From positions 85,696 to 149,695 of the forward strand of contig JAFDVL010000102.1 in the NCBI GenBank assembly GCA_018268995.1: a stretch of 64,000 nt of DNA, in the 5' to 3' direction. This stretch comes from Acidobacteriota bacterium. GTDB lineage: Bacteria > Acidobacteriota > Blastocatellia > RBC074. The notes under the pieces were generated by a model. The model had not been told where the DNA came from and did no database searches. It saw nothing but the letters and a program-made list of their open reading frames with translations. How positions within the stretch are numbered: position 1 is the first letter of the stretch; each line of letters starts with the position of its first letter. Of this stretch, positions 17,601-24,591 are shown in pieces. The position numbers were made by a program, and so were the translations under genes.

Positions 17601-17837
17601 TTTGCCATTGCCCGGAATGATTTGCTTGAGCGCAAGTGTTTTGTTGCCCAGATGCAAATCGGCCTTGGGCTTCTCTCCGAAATGACAGGGGGAACAGGAA
17701 GTTTGCAAGATCGGTTGGATGTCGCGCACAAAGTCTACTGGCACTTGTGCCCGCACCGCGGGTAACCCGTAGTTGACGACAAATGCAGAAGCGAGAAAGC
17801 TAGCTGTTACAAATAATGCGAGAGTCTTTTTGCCCAT
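14640..17837 (-). CDS. PSD1 / planctomycete-type cytochrome C domain protein (PSCyt1-DUF1549-DUF1553)
   Basis: A large exported protein whose family is the constant partner of DUF1501. The ATG at 17837 gives a signal peptide (MGKKTLALFVTASFLASAF...VRA-Q). Near residue 45 comes the PSCyt1 domain with a single haem motif SCSPCH, then DUF1549 (NPIDAYILARLEKE; LLRRLSLDLIGLPPTPEEVDAF) with a second CxxCH-like AQCHNHKYDP, a central beta-rich part, and DUF1553 at the C-terminus (RSAVNRIWQSYFGTGL; ADISCVRRAKSNTPLQAL). Around residues 788-813 a roughly 26-residue stretch with no family counterpart, encoded by an intergenic-type repeat (15398-15474), separates LAVEFMEA from WSLKHLHR. Redox or polysaccharide roles have been proposed for the family; substrate unknown. 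Confidence 0.9.
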   Translation of the reverse strand: MGKKTLALFVTASFLASAFVVNYGLPAVRAQVPVDFVRDIQPILQTSCSPCHFGEKPKADLHLGNKTLALKQIIPGNGKDSRMVHRLLGEGGEKRMPLGREALKPEQIELIKRWIDEGAKWPDAASVDAKIQKHWAFVAPVRPAIPAVKNKSWVRNPIDAYILARLEKENLSPAPEADKTTLLRRLSLDLIGLPPTPEEVDAFLKDASPNAYEKQVERLLASPHYGERWGRHWLDAARYADSDGFEKDKMRQVWFFRDWVINSLNQDKPYDQFIIEQIAGDLLPNPTQDQLVATGFLRNSMINEEGGVDPEQFRMEAMFDRMDAIGKSILGFTVNCAQCHNHKYDPLKQEEYYQMFAFLNNSNEGAIVVYTPEEHMKRANILSQTKEIEAKLQEVKPNWQELMNSWEEQVSKNLPAWTVVYPSVDDISTGGQKYLPYKDGSFLAQGYAPTKHRVKMTWKTELKNITAVRVELLNDPNLPLNGPGRSIKGTGALTDFYVEAAPASDPKKVEKIKIVSATADVNPPETELATIFDDRSKRRRVEGPISFAIDDKDETAWGIDVGPGVRNQPRKAVFNLEKPVGSEGGTILNFYLKQNHGGWNSDDNQNNNLGRIRISVTTTPTAVADPLPAHVREIFSIPANQRSKAQVETVFSYWRTTMPEWGTYNQQIAELWKQYPEGSSQLVMNERFDRRETNLLKRGDFLRPDRAVAPGVPAFLNPLPAGAPVNRLTFAKWLVDRNSPTTARSAVNRIWQSYFGTGLYSTSEDIGKQGEIPSHPELLDWLAVEFMEASSTERGTRNAESKATPHSTLRTQPWSLKHLHRIIVTSATYRQSSKVTPALIEKDPFNRLLARGPRFRVEGEIVRDIALAAGGLLNPKVGGPSVFPPSPEFLYLPPTSYGPKNWYEDKGENRYRRGVYTFRYRSVPYPMLQTFDTPNADISCVRRAKSNTPLQALTTLNETTFLEAARALALKTIKEGGQSDAQKIEYAFRRVLARKPTPLESSELQALMNRQQVRFTTGELNPWNFATNDPDKSFLLPKGVTMEQVAAWTAVARVLLNLDEAITKE
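15398..15474 (-). repeat. intergenic-type repeat captured in frame inside the PSD1 gene
   Basis: The stretch carries three tandem units of the type CGCGTTC plus GAGTGCGG/AATGCGG motifs, unlike the flanking coding sequence, and encodes a low-complexity peptide with ERGTRNAES. The surrounding protein, ...LAVEFME then WSLKHLHRIIVTSATYRQSS, is a continuous block in family members, so about 26 codons look inserted without breaking the frame. Confidence 0.7.
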
Positions 17838-17947
17838 ACCTGCCTGTGTGAATTGTTGGAGATGTCCTGTTGGTCTTACCAATGTAACGGTATCGCAAGA
17901 GATACGCCAATGACAAGCAATGTAGGCGTTTTTCTTACTCCTGATAC

Positions 17948-18619
17948 TTATTCAGAGATTGCAGGTGGATTCAGAGAAAAGTTGAGATGGCGATTCAAAT
18001 ATTCATCTACTTCTTTTGGAGAAGCAGTTAAATAAGCATGCGTTCGTCCTGCGACGATCCGCCCAAGCAATGATCCTTGACGCGCATAGACAGATTGAGC
18101 ATCCCAATGAACAAAAAAGTAGTTCGGCCCATAGTCTTCCTCATCAGCTCGGTCATTCACAAGATGCAATTGCGGATCGTGCCGATATTCCGTTCGGGCA
18201 CGAGCACTATCAAACCGATGTCCCTGTCCGGCAAAACGGCTCACCTTCTCCATCCATGAATTTACAGCGAATCCCTCAGCCCGAAGAACGAATAGGAAAT
18301 CCTGGTGATCGTGAACGGTCATTTCCAGGTAGCTGCGTGAGACGCCAATAAAACTTCTGATCTGGTTCCAGGCAGCCGGAATCGCCCCCACTTGACGAAC
18401 AAAGTTACGCAGTGTCAGAAATCGGTCGAAATGTAATTCGGGTTGAGAATCGTCCAGGATCAGGCGATGAAATATGGTCTGAGCCTGTAGGTACTGCTCT
18501 GGTGAGTGGGCCAGGGAATCGAAATTGCCAATTAACTTTGGGGTTATTAGCTGTTGTTCTTCAATCTTCAAGCGCGAGAAAAAATTGAAATCGTCGCTTG
18601 ATACTTCATCAATTGCCAT
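17948..18619 (-). CDS. unknown 223-residue cytoplasmic protein
   Basis: I do not recognise this protein. It has no signal peptide or membrane segment, is rich in aromatic and charged residues, and contains two histidine-bearing stretches (MTVHDHQDFLF near 100; YRHDPQLHLVNDRADEEDYGPNYFFVHWD in the second half). It looks like a single globular, mixed alpha-beta domain. It follows the coiled-coil gene (46-base gap, same strand) and could be the last gene of that short operon. Downstream of it, before PSD1, no terminator is obvious because PSD1 reads the same way. Confidence 0.7.
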   Translation of the reverse strand: MAIDEVSSDDFNFFSRLKIEEQQLITPKLIGNFDSLAHSPEQYLQAQTIFHRLILDDSQPELHFDRFLTLRNFVRQVGAIPAAWNQIRSFIGVSRSYLEMTVHDHQDFLFVLRAEGFAVNSWMEKVSRFAGQGHRFDSARARTEYRHDPQLHLVNDRADEEDYGPNYFFVHWDAQSVYARQGSLLGRIVAGRTHAYLTASPKEVDEYLNRHLNFSLNPPAISE

Positions 18620-18665
18620 TCAATCTTTTTCCAGCAAAATGAGGACAGCAGGTGAACATTATTCC

Positions 18666-19652
18666 CTATAGACTTTCGCCATACTTCTTTTGATACTCTT
18701 CCCTGGCACTGGCGATCCAGCCTTCTCGTTCAATGCGACCACGAAAATTTTCGAGCAGATTATCGTAGCGCTGTACATCCTCTGGCTCCCATTTTGCGAT
18801 CTGGTGAAACCAATAAATCCCATGCTGATTCAGCAGCTTTTCTAACACCGGGCCAATTCCAAAAACCTTTTTCAAATCATCGCGATCTTTATTCTCCGCT
18901 GATGTTGTTGGCGAAGAAGAGACTTTGACTGTCGGCTCCTTCACTTCGCGCGCCAGAAATTCCAGCTCAGTGATCCGCACTTTCAACTGAGCGATCTGGG
19001 TTTCGTGCTCTTTGATCATCGCCTGTTGCTTGCGTTCCAGTTCGGCAACTGCGGATTCACGTTCCTGAAGCTTTTCCTTCAATGAGGGCAATTGTTGCAA
19101 TTGAAGATTCGCCCCGGCCAGATTTTCTGCCTGCGCATCAAAACTTGCCCGCAGCGACGCCAGATCGCCTTGCGCCTTTTTCTCCAATTTGGCAGCCCCT
19201 TCTGCCTCAGCTATGCGGACTTTCAACGTTTCCAGCTCCGCCAGCTGGGCAGAGTTGGCCGTCTCAAGCTGCATCTTGAGTTTATCAATTTCGCAGTCAG
19301 TTTCCGCTTTTAATTCATCCAGTTCAGAGATACGCGCATCCAGATCAGCCTGTATCTCTTTTTGTTGCTGCTCCATCTCGGTAATCCAACCATCTCGCGT
19401 TTTGATGGTGGTGGCAAGCGTCGAAAGCTCAGTCTGGAGAGAGGCGATTTTCGTGCTGGCGATGGAAAGCTCTGCACGCAAACCTTGCGATTCCTGTTCC
19501 CGGATTCGCATTCTGGCTTCGCTTTCTTTTAAAAGCTCTGTGGCATTCGCTGAACCAAATACTCTGCCAAGTAAGAATCCGACAATCCAACCAATGATCC
19601 CTGCAATCAATAAGCAAAATACAATTTTAATTGCTATTTCCAATAACCCCAT
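18666..19652 (-). CDS. membrane-anchored coiled-coil protein with helix-hairpin-helix C-terminus
   Basis: The 328-residue product starts with one membrane segment (about 5-34, glycine-zipper-like IAGIIGWIVGFLLGRVFG), continues with about 200 residues of heptad-rich coiled coil (many E, L, A, K, Q), and ends in a helix-hairpin-helix-like domain: DDLKKVFGIGPVLEKLLNQHGIYWFHQIAKW followed by RIEREGW. This tail matches the domain found at the C-terminus of some NuoE proteins and other membrane-associated proteins. The ATG lies 2 bases after the stop of the BON-like gene, implying translational coupling. Envelope organisation or DNA/peptidoglycan tethering are possible roles; none is shown. Confidence 0.8.
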   Translation of the reverse strand: MGLLEIAIKIVFCLLIAGIIGWIVGFLLGRVFGSANATELLKESEARMRIREQESQGLRAELSIASTKIASLQTELSTLATTIKTRDGWITEMEQQQKEIQADLDARISELDELKAETDCEIDKLKMQLETANSAQLAELETLKVRIAEAEGAAKLEKKAQGDLASLRASFDAQAENLAGANLQLQQLPSLKEKLQERESAVAELERKQQAMIKEHETQIAQLKVRITELEFLAREVKEPTVKVSSSPTTSAENKDRDDLKKVFGIGPVLEKLLNQHGIYWFHQIAKWEPEDVQRYDNLLENFRGRIEREGWIASAREEYQKKYGESL

Positions 19653-19654
19653 CG

Positions 19655-20176
19655 CTAATTCCCTTCCTTCTTAGCCTGCGCCTTATGCTTCACGATAATC
19701 TGATCGTCAATCCAGGCTGTTCCAGCATTTGTCGTCGCGTCTGTAATCAAGCGTCTTTTCATTTCCTCCGTCTCAATTGATCCTCGTAGCGACATCTTTG
19801 TGCCTTCCAAATAGATTCCTCCATCACTGCCGATCCGCTGAGCTAAAACCAGACTACTTAAAACCGTACTCATCCATCGAGGGTGCGGGAAGGCGGTTTG
19901 TGAATTTACTTTGAGTTGATCAACAAACTTCTCTTCTCCACAAACATCTCTGGCACGAGCCAGGACTTGCATTTTCGCAGCCCGATCCGGGAACGTTCCG
20001 CTTAAGATCATCTTTCCATCTTCGTGTCGGATTTCAAATGTTGCAGAAGCGATTGGTCTTGAAGTGGGAGGTGCTGTTTCGCCTGCTAAGAGCTTAGGAC
20101 CGTGAACATAAGTGCAAAGAAAGCAGAGCGAAGTAAACGCCAAAAAACCAAGGCTCCAAATCACTTTACTGTACAT
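19655..20176 (-). CDS. exported BON-like domain protein
   Basis: The 173-residue protein has an N-terminal hydrophobic segment (about 6-25) ending near a cysteine-containing CFLCTYVHG stretch, then a repeated BON-type pattern: ATFEIRHEDGKMILSGTFPDRAAKMQVLARAR near 44-75 and GGIYLEGTKMSLRGSIETEEMKRRLI near 115-140. Such domains occur in periplasmic proteins (OsmY-like) and in the N-terminal part of some OmpA-family proteins. Its stop is 2 bases from the start of the membrane coiled-coil gene, so the pair probably acts together in the envelope. Lipoprotein modification is uncertain. Confidence 0.7.
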   Translation of the reverse strand: MYSKVIWSLGFLAFTSLCFLCTYVHGPKLLAGETAPPTSRPIASATFEIRHEDGKMILSGTFPDRAAKMQVLARARDVCGEEKFVDQLKVNSQTAFPHPRWMSTVLSSLVLAQRIGSDGGIYLEGTKMSLRGSIETEEMKRRLITDATTNAGTAWIDDQIIVKHKAQAKKEGN

Positions 20177-20586
20177 CTTTCATCCTCCCTAATCCTGCAA
20201 GTAACGGGGTTCAATTAGCTTTTTTGCCAAATTCAGCAACGAGGGGTCAGGCAAATATTTGAGTTATGTGAATAGAAGTGAGGATGAAGTAAACATTCAT
20301 ACGAGCAAAATATTTCTATCCCGCTCGAACCCTGTTACAGAGATTGGATGATTAGGAAATCCAACCAATTGGGCATTACTCAGTGAACAAACCAAACTTC
20401 ATTCGACCACCGTGCCAGCCCCGGAGAAAGTCAGATTATTTGCCTGAATATTGGATCAAACAAGACCGCTTCAGCTAACTTCTATTCAATATACTAGGGA
20501 TGCTTGTCAGGACAAAAGGAGACTAGCATTGCAGGGAAAAGCCTGTCAATTGCGAGGGTGAAATAAGTATATGGCTGGAGAAAAGC
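20177..20586. other. 410-base intergenic region with candidate promoter for the BON/coiled-coil genes
   Basis: No gene is supported here. In the minus direction TTGACA (20549-20544) is followed, 18 bases on, by TAGTCT (20525-20520), a plausible promoter. It would leave a leader of about 340 bases before the BON-like gene, long enough for a regulatory RNA element, though I recognise no riboswitch class in it. The pilD-side end of the region is unremarkable. Confidence 0.3.
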
Positions 20587-21711
20587 CTAATGTGGCATTA
20601 AGCCAATGTACCAATGGATAATCGCGTCACCGAAAAATAAAGCCATCACAGCTCCGACACCTAGAAAGACCCCAAATGGCAATTTGGTCTTCATTCCCTT
20701 TTGACTCCCCCCCAAAACAACCTGCGATAATCCAACGATTGAGCCGAAGATTGAGCCGAAGATCAGAACCAAAACTGCCGCAGGCCACCCCAGAAATCCA
20801 CCAATGATTGCCATCATTTTGACGTCGCCCAATCCCATCCCACCAAAGCCACGCGTGTAAAAATAGATTGCTCGCAGGAACCAGATGATTCCACCACCGA
20901 CAAAAGCACCGAGGGCAGCATCGTATAAATTCTCGAAGGCATTAGTAACCCAGACGGGCTGTGAGGAGACATTCAAATATGCGACACCGGCCCACACGAA
21001 AGCACAAATTGCACCGAATCCCATGCTTGTGAAGATTACTCGGTCGTGTTGACGTAAGAGTCGTGCTTCATCAACATCCCTCAGTGCTGCATCCTCTTCC
21101 TCCTCATCCAGCTCAAGATACTTTCCAAACAACACATTATCCATCACATCTACGACATAAAAAGCGACGGCTCCGATGATGAGCAGAACAAACCCAATCA
21201 GGATTTTGTAGATCAATGGCGTTGTAAATAATGGTGACTCACCAAAGCCAACTGGATAGGCTTGTCCGAGTGAGGCGTAGATGAGAATCAACAAAAATGC
21301 GGGGTAGGTAATAACATTGGGCAACAATTGATGTCGGTAATCAATAAAGAAAAGGACGATCATCACGACCACAAAAAATAACTTTGCAAGGCCGATGGCA
21401 CTGACACCATCCACATAGACCACAGCAAAAAACAAGCACCCTGTCAACAACTCCACCAACGGGTAAATCCAGGAAATCCCCGTTTTACAAGCACGACAGC
21501 GGCCCCGCAAAATGGCATAGCTCAATAAAGGGATATTGTCGTAGGGTTTGACAGAAGCACCACACGATCCACAGTGAGAAGCGGGAAAAGCAACTGACTC
21601 ACCACGAGGCACGCGATAGATCACGACATTCAAAAAGCTGCCGATAATCAATCCAAATGGCATGGCAATCAGGGCTTGTACGATGAAGGGAAGGTCTTGA
21701 AACGGAAACAT
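20587..21711 (-). CDS. pilD: prepilin peptidase / N-methyltransferase (A24 family) with long insertion
   Basis: Cleaves and methylates type IV prepilins and type II secretion pseudopilins at the inner membrane. The N-terminal methyltransferase part has GSFLNVVIYRVPRGES and two zinc-type CxxC pairs (C47/C50 and C72/C75). The aspartyl protease part has both catalytic aspartates, D124 in FFIDYRHQLLP and D296 in GMGLGDVKMM. At 374 residues it is longer than the usual 250-290: about 170 residues separate the two aspartates, including an acidic stretch (LELDEEEEDAALRDVDEARLL, about 199-219) not seen in the standard enzyme. Several membrane segments surround it. No pilin genes are nearby. Confidence 0.92.
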   Translation of the reverse strand: MFPFQDLPFIVQALIAMPFGLIIGSFLNVVIYRVPRGESVAFPASHCGSCGASVKPYDNIPLLSYAILRGRCRACKTGISWIYPLVELLTGCLFFAVVYVDGVSAIGLAKLFFVVVMIVLFFIDYRHQLLPNVITYPAFLLILIYASLGQAYPVGFGESPLFTTPLIYKILIGFVLLIIGAVAFYVVDVMDNVLFGKYLELDEEEEDAALRDVDEARLLRQHDRVIFTSMGFGAICAFVWAGVAYLNVSSQPVWVTNAFENLYDAALGAFVGGGIIWFLRAIYFYTRGFGGMGLGDVKMMAIIGGFLGWPAAVLVLIFGSIFGSIVGLSQVVLGGSQKGMKTKLPFGVFLGVGAVMALFFGDAIIHWYIGLMPH

Positions 21712-21808
21712 TATGCTGATTCAAAATAACTGGGAAGCAAATGGTGGTGGGGCGTGAAGTGGGCATTAGACCTGTTCTTGCTGAAGCGTGTCAAGCATAA
21801 TCATTTCT

Positions 21809-22900
21809 ATGAGGATTCTACAGGTTTGCTCGGCAGAAACCATTGGCGGAGGGGAAAGACACGTCGCAGATTTAATGCGAGTGCTAGTTGAACGAGGTCA
21901 CGAAGTACATTGCGCTGTCCGCCCTGCCAGCCAACTGCCGTCCTCACTCGGCGATTTGCCGATTCATTGGTATCACATCGGACTTCGCAACGCGCTCGAC
22001 CTGCTCAGCATTCGACGGCTACGAAAAATCATTGCCGAGCAAAACATCGAAATCGTCCATGCACATCTAGCACGGGACTACCCGATGGTTGGGCTGGCAA
22101 CCAAAGCAACCTCCGCACGATTCTTTCTTACAAGGCATCACTTCAACCCCATCAAGTCGAATCCGCTGTACGAAGCCTCAATCAATCACGTAACAAATCT
22201 GATTGCGGTTTCGGGTGCTGTTCAGAATGCCTTGAGCAAAGCATTCCCCCACCTCAGGGAAAGGATTCGCGTGATCCCAAATTGGCTGGATTCGCGAACG
22301 CTGCAACGCGTCAACCGAGCTGACGCGCGTGAACACTTGGGGATTCAGGCATTTTGGGCCATTGCAATCATTGGCCAATTAACTCCCCTCAAGCGTCAGG
22401 ATTTTTTCCTGGAAGCTGTTAGCCGACTCACGGCGAATTCTGCGTATGAAAGAGCCGATTTTTTTATCATTGGTGAGGCGAATAAGGCCGACCAGACTTA
22501 TGCCGAAAAACTAAAGAGACTTGTGCAGGAAATGCGGCTCAATGGTCGAGTCCATTTCTTAGGTCAGGTACACGATTTACCAAAATACCTAACAGCCTTT
22601 GATATTGTCGTCGCGCCATCTGAAAACGAGGGATTTTCCCTGGCTACGATTGAAGCAATGGCCGCAGGTTGCGCAGTCATCGCAGCCGATGTTGGTGGAT
22701 TGTCAGAGATCATCGAACCTGACCAGACGGGTGTTTTGTTCTCTCCCAACAATGTCGAAATGCTTGTGCAACGGATGAGTGAGTTGCTCTTCGATTCATC
22801 AAAACGCAATCTGCTTGGACAGGCTGCGCAGGCAACAGCGCTGGATCGCTATGATCGTGGGAAGGTCGTTGCGCAAATTGAAGAGCTTTACAAAAACTGA
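21809..22900 (+). CDS. GT4-family glycosyltransferase
   Basis: A GT-B fold retaining glycosyltransferase that transfers a sugar from a nucleotide donor, probably to a cell-surface glycan or lipid. The N-terminal half has MRILQVCSAETIGGGERHVADL, the glycine-rich acceptor-side loop; the C-terminal half has GQLTPLKRQDFFLEAV and the donor-binding ENEGFSLATIEAMAAGCAVIAADVGG, the EX7E motif region, near 280. The start at 21809 is chosen because GT4 proteins begin MRIL-; an in-frame GTG at 21788 is possible. No Shine-Dalgarno is evident. It is divergent from pilD and 64 bases upstream of the peroxide regulator. Substrate cannot be read from sequence. Confidence 0.88.
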   Translation: MRILQVCSAETIGGGERHVADLMRVLVERGHEVHCAVRPASQLPSSLGDLPIHWYHIGLRNALDLLSIRRLRKIIAEQNIEIVHAHLARDYPMVGLATKATSARFFLTRHHFNPIKSNPLYEASINHVTNLIAVSGAVQNALSKAFPHLRERIRVIPNWLDSRTLQRVNRADAREHLGIQAFWAIAIIGQLTPLKRQDFFLEAVSRLTANSAYERADFFIIGEANKADQTYAEKLKRLVQEMRLNGRVHFLGQVHDLPKYLTAFDIVVAPSENEGFSLATIEAMAAGCAVIAADVGGLSEIIEPDQTGVLFSPNNVEMLVQRMSELLFDSSKRNLLGQAAQATALDRYDRGKVVAQIEELYKN

Positions 22901-22927
22901 GCACCAACTTTTTTCCTAAAAAACCAC

Positions 22928-22956
22928 TTGACAGATTCCACCTTTAGACTTAGTCT
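22928..22956 (+). promoter_or_regulatory. promoter of the PerR-like gene
   Basis: TTGACA at 22928-22933 is followed, 17 bases on, by TAGTCT at 22951-22956. The -10 lies inside the palindromic operator at 22944-22958, so a bound repressor would block RNA polymerase. Transcription would begin only a few bases before the ATG at 22965, implying an almost leaderless message. Confidence 0.55.
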
Positions 22957-22958
22957 AA
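22944..22958. promoter_or_regulatory. PerR-type operator 1 (7-1-7 palindrome) at the regulator's own gene
   Basis: TTAGACT-T-AGTCTAA is a perfect inverted repeat with 7-base arms and a 1-base centre, the same architecture as the Bacillus PerR box. It is 6 bases before the regulator ATG and overlaps its -10 box. The identical arms recur upstream of ahpC at 23393-23407. Confidence 0.85.
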
Positions 22959-22964
22959 GCCTTG

Positions 22965-23363
22965 ATGAAAGACGATGTGATCAAAACTCTGAACGACTTT
23001 GGCATCCAACCCTCGGCGCAACGTGTCGCCGTGGCTGAATATGTGCTCGAAACGAAAGAGCATCCTTCAGCCGATCAGGTTTTTGCCCGGGTCAGTTCTA
23101 ATTTTCCGATGATTTCGCGGGCGACGATTTATAACACCCTGAATCTATTTGTGGAGAAAGGGCTACTTCGTGAATTGCACCTTTCGCCAGGAAAGGTTGT
23201 GTTTGATCCTCGGTTGGAAGAACACCATCACTTCATTGATGATGAAACGGGGATGATTGATGATATTGATTGGCATCAGTTGACCGTGGGCAATCTGGAA
23301 AGCCTGAAAGCATACGAAATCAACGACTATCAAGTTATTTTACGTGGCAAGGTAAAGAAGTAA
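22965..23363 (+). CDS. PerR-like peroxide-sensing repressor of the Fur family, cysteine-free
   Basis: A 132-residue Fur-family dimeric repressor. The winged-helix half (residues 1-75) has the DNA-recognition helix SRATIYNTLNLFVEKGLL. In the dimerisation half H33, D81, H87, H89 and D100 reproduce the spacing of the five ligands of the B. subtilis PerR regulatory iron site (H37, D85, H91, H93, D104, from memory). The structural Zn(Cys)4 site is absent: the protein has no cysteine at all. Precedent exists in Leptospira PerR. It probably represses its own gene and ahpCD through the twin palindromes, with iron-catalysed histidine oxidation releasing DNA. I use the ATG at 22965, not the TTG one codon earlier. 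Confidence 0.9.
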   Translation: MKDDVIKTLNDFGIQPSAQRVAVAEYVLETKEHPSADQVFARVSSNFPMISRATIYNTLNLFVEKGLLRELHLSPGKVVFDPRLEEHHHFIDDETGMIDDIDWHQLTVGNLESLKAYEINDYQVILRGKVKK

Positions 23364-23392
23364 ATCGAGGCTTCTCTTTTTTTGCCAATAAC

Positions 23393-23407
23393 TTAGACTA
23401 AGTCTAA
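23393..23407. promoter_or_regulatory. PerR-type operator 2 (7-1-7 palindrome) upstream of ahpC
   Basis: TTAGACT-A-AGTCTAA has arms identical to operator 1 and differs only at the central base. It lies 33 bases before the ahpC ATG, overlapping a plausible -35 (TTAGAC, 23393-23398) with a TAATAT -10 at 23417-23422 (18-base spacing). Binding there would repress ahpCD. Confidence 0.85.
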
Positions 23408-23439
23408 TATTCAATTTAATATAAAAGGAGAAACAGTTC

Positions 23440-23982
23440 ATGCTTACTATTGGAGACAAGTTACCGAATTTCACATTGCAATCAGTTGTCAGCCTGGAAA
23501 AAGGCAAAGAGTTTCAGGAAATCAACGAATCCACTTACAGCGGCAAATGGCAGGTACTCTTTTTCTGGCCGATGGATTTTACTTTTATCTGCCCGACCGA
23601 AATTGCCGAATTTGGCAAACGCAATCAGGACTTTTTAGATCGCGATGCTCAAATCCTCGGAGCAAGCACTGACACGCATTATGTCCATTTGGCCTGGCGC
23701 AACAATCACGCAGATTTGAAAGACCTTCCCTTCCCGATGGTTGCTGATACAAAGCGAGAGCTTTCCACTGCACTTGGCATTTTGCATAAAGAAGCTGGCG
23801 TTGCGCTACGTGCCACCTTCATTGTTGACCCGGAAGGCATCATTCGCTTTGTAAATGTGAATGATCTATCAGTCGGACGTAACGTGGACGAGGTCTTGCG
23901 CGTTCTGGATGCGTTGCAAACAGATGAACTGTGCCCCTGCAATTGGAAAGAAGGCGAAAAAACCTTAGGAAAGGCGGCGTAG
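23440..23982 (+). CDS. ahpC: alkyl hydroperoxide reductase, peroxiredoxin AhpC (AhpD-dependent type)
   Basis: A 2-Cys peroxiredoxin that reduces organic hydroperoxides and H2O2. The peroxidatic cysteine is C51 in MDFTFICPTE; resolving candidates C165 and C167 lie in DELCPCNW, the CxC pair typical of the actinobacterial-type AhpC recycled by AhpD rather than by AhpF. The 180-residue length fits. AAAGGAG precedes the ATG by 9 bases. A PerR-type operator sits at the promoter and ahpD follows after 1 base. Cytoplasmic; no signal peptide. Confidence 0.95.
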   Translation: MLTIGDKLPNFTLQSVVSLEKGKEFQEINESTYSGKWQVLFFWPMDFTFICPTEIAEFGKRNQDFLDRDAQILGASTDTHYVHLAWRNNHADLKDLPFPMVADTKRELSTALGILHKEAGVALRATFIVDPEGIIRFVNVNDLSVGRNVDEVLRVLDALQTDELCPCNWKEGEKTLGKAA

Positions 23983-23983
23983 T

Positions 23984-24538
23984 ATGGGCCAAATCGAATC
24001 CTTGCGAACCCGGTTGCCAGAAGCAGCCAAGGACATCAAACTGAATGTCCAATCGGTGTTTCAAACGACAACGCTGACACCACATCAGATCTGGGGCGTA
24101 GCAGTCGCGTCGGCAATTGCCACACGCAATCCTGAAGTCAGAAATGCGATCTTCGCAGACGCGCAGGCGCATTTGAGCCAGGAAGTAACAGAAGATGCCA
24201 AGGCAGCAGCGGCTTTGATGGCGATGAATAATGTTTATTACCGGTTTCGCCACATGGTTGGAAAAGAAAGCTATTCAACCAAACCTGCTCGCTTGCGGAT
24301 GAACTGGATTGGTAAGCCACTTGGCAACAAGGTAGATTTTGAACTTTTCTGCCTTGCTGTCAGCGCAATCAACGGCTGTGAAATGTGCATTCGCTCGCAT
24401 GAGAAAGTCGTTGTAGATGGTGGCTTATCTGAAGACCAGATTCACGATGCTGTTCGTGTGGCCGCAACAATTCAGGCCCTGGCAGTTTCGCTGGAAATTA
24501 GTCAGGAAAACAATAGCTATGCACAGGCTGTAGCGTAA
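23984..24538 (+). CDS. ahpD: alkyl hydroperoxidase AhpD, reductant partner of AhpC
   Basis: AhpD belongs to the carboxymuconolactone decarboxylase-like fold and passes electrons to AhpC in Mycobacterium through a CxxC pair. Here the active-site motif is GCEMCIRSHE (C132, C135, H139), with the expected glutamate and histidines around it, in a fully helical 184-residue protein. The gene begins 1 base after the ahpC stop, so both are made together under the same PerR-type operator. A strong stem-loop follows the stop. Confidence 0.95.
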   Translation: MGQIESLRTRLPEAAKDIKLNVQSVFQTTTLTPHQIWGVAVASAIATRNPEVRNAIFADAQAHLSQEVTEDAKAAAALMAMNNVYYRFRHMVGKESYSTKPARLRMNWIGKPLGNKVDFELFCLAVSAINGCEMCIRSHEKVVVDGGLSEDQIHDAVRVAATIQALAVSLEISQENNSYAQAVA

Positions 24539-24551
24539 TCAAACGATGGTG

Positions 24552-24576
24552 GAAGGCGAGTGCAGAATTCGCCTTC
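24552..24576 (+). terminator. stem-loop after ahpD (possible attenuator)
   Basis: A perfect 8-base stem (GAAGGCGA / TCGCCTTC) with a 9-base loop begins 14 bases after the ahpD stop. There is no T-run, so termination would be partial at best; it may lower expression of the following small gene and dps relative to ahpCD. Confidence 0.45.
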
Positions 24577-24591
24577 TTCCCATAAAAATCC

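Noticed and set aside
20177..20586. Possible riboswitch in the long leader before the BON-like gene
   Set aside because: I could not match the sequence to a conserved core of a known class; only a generic promoter remains.
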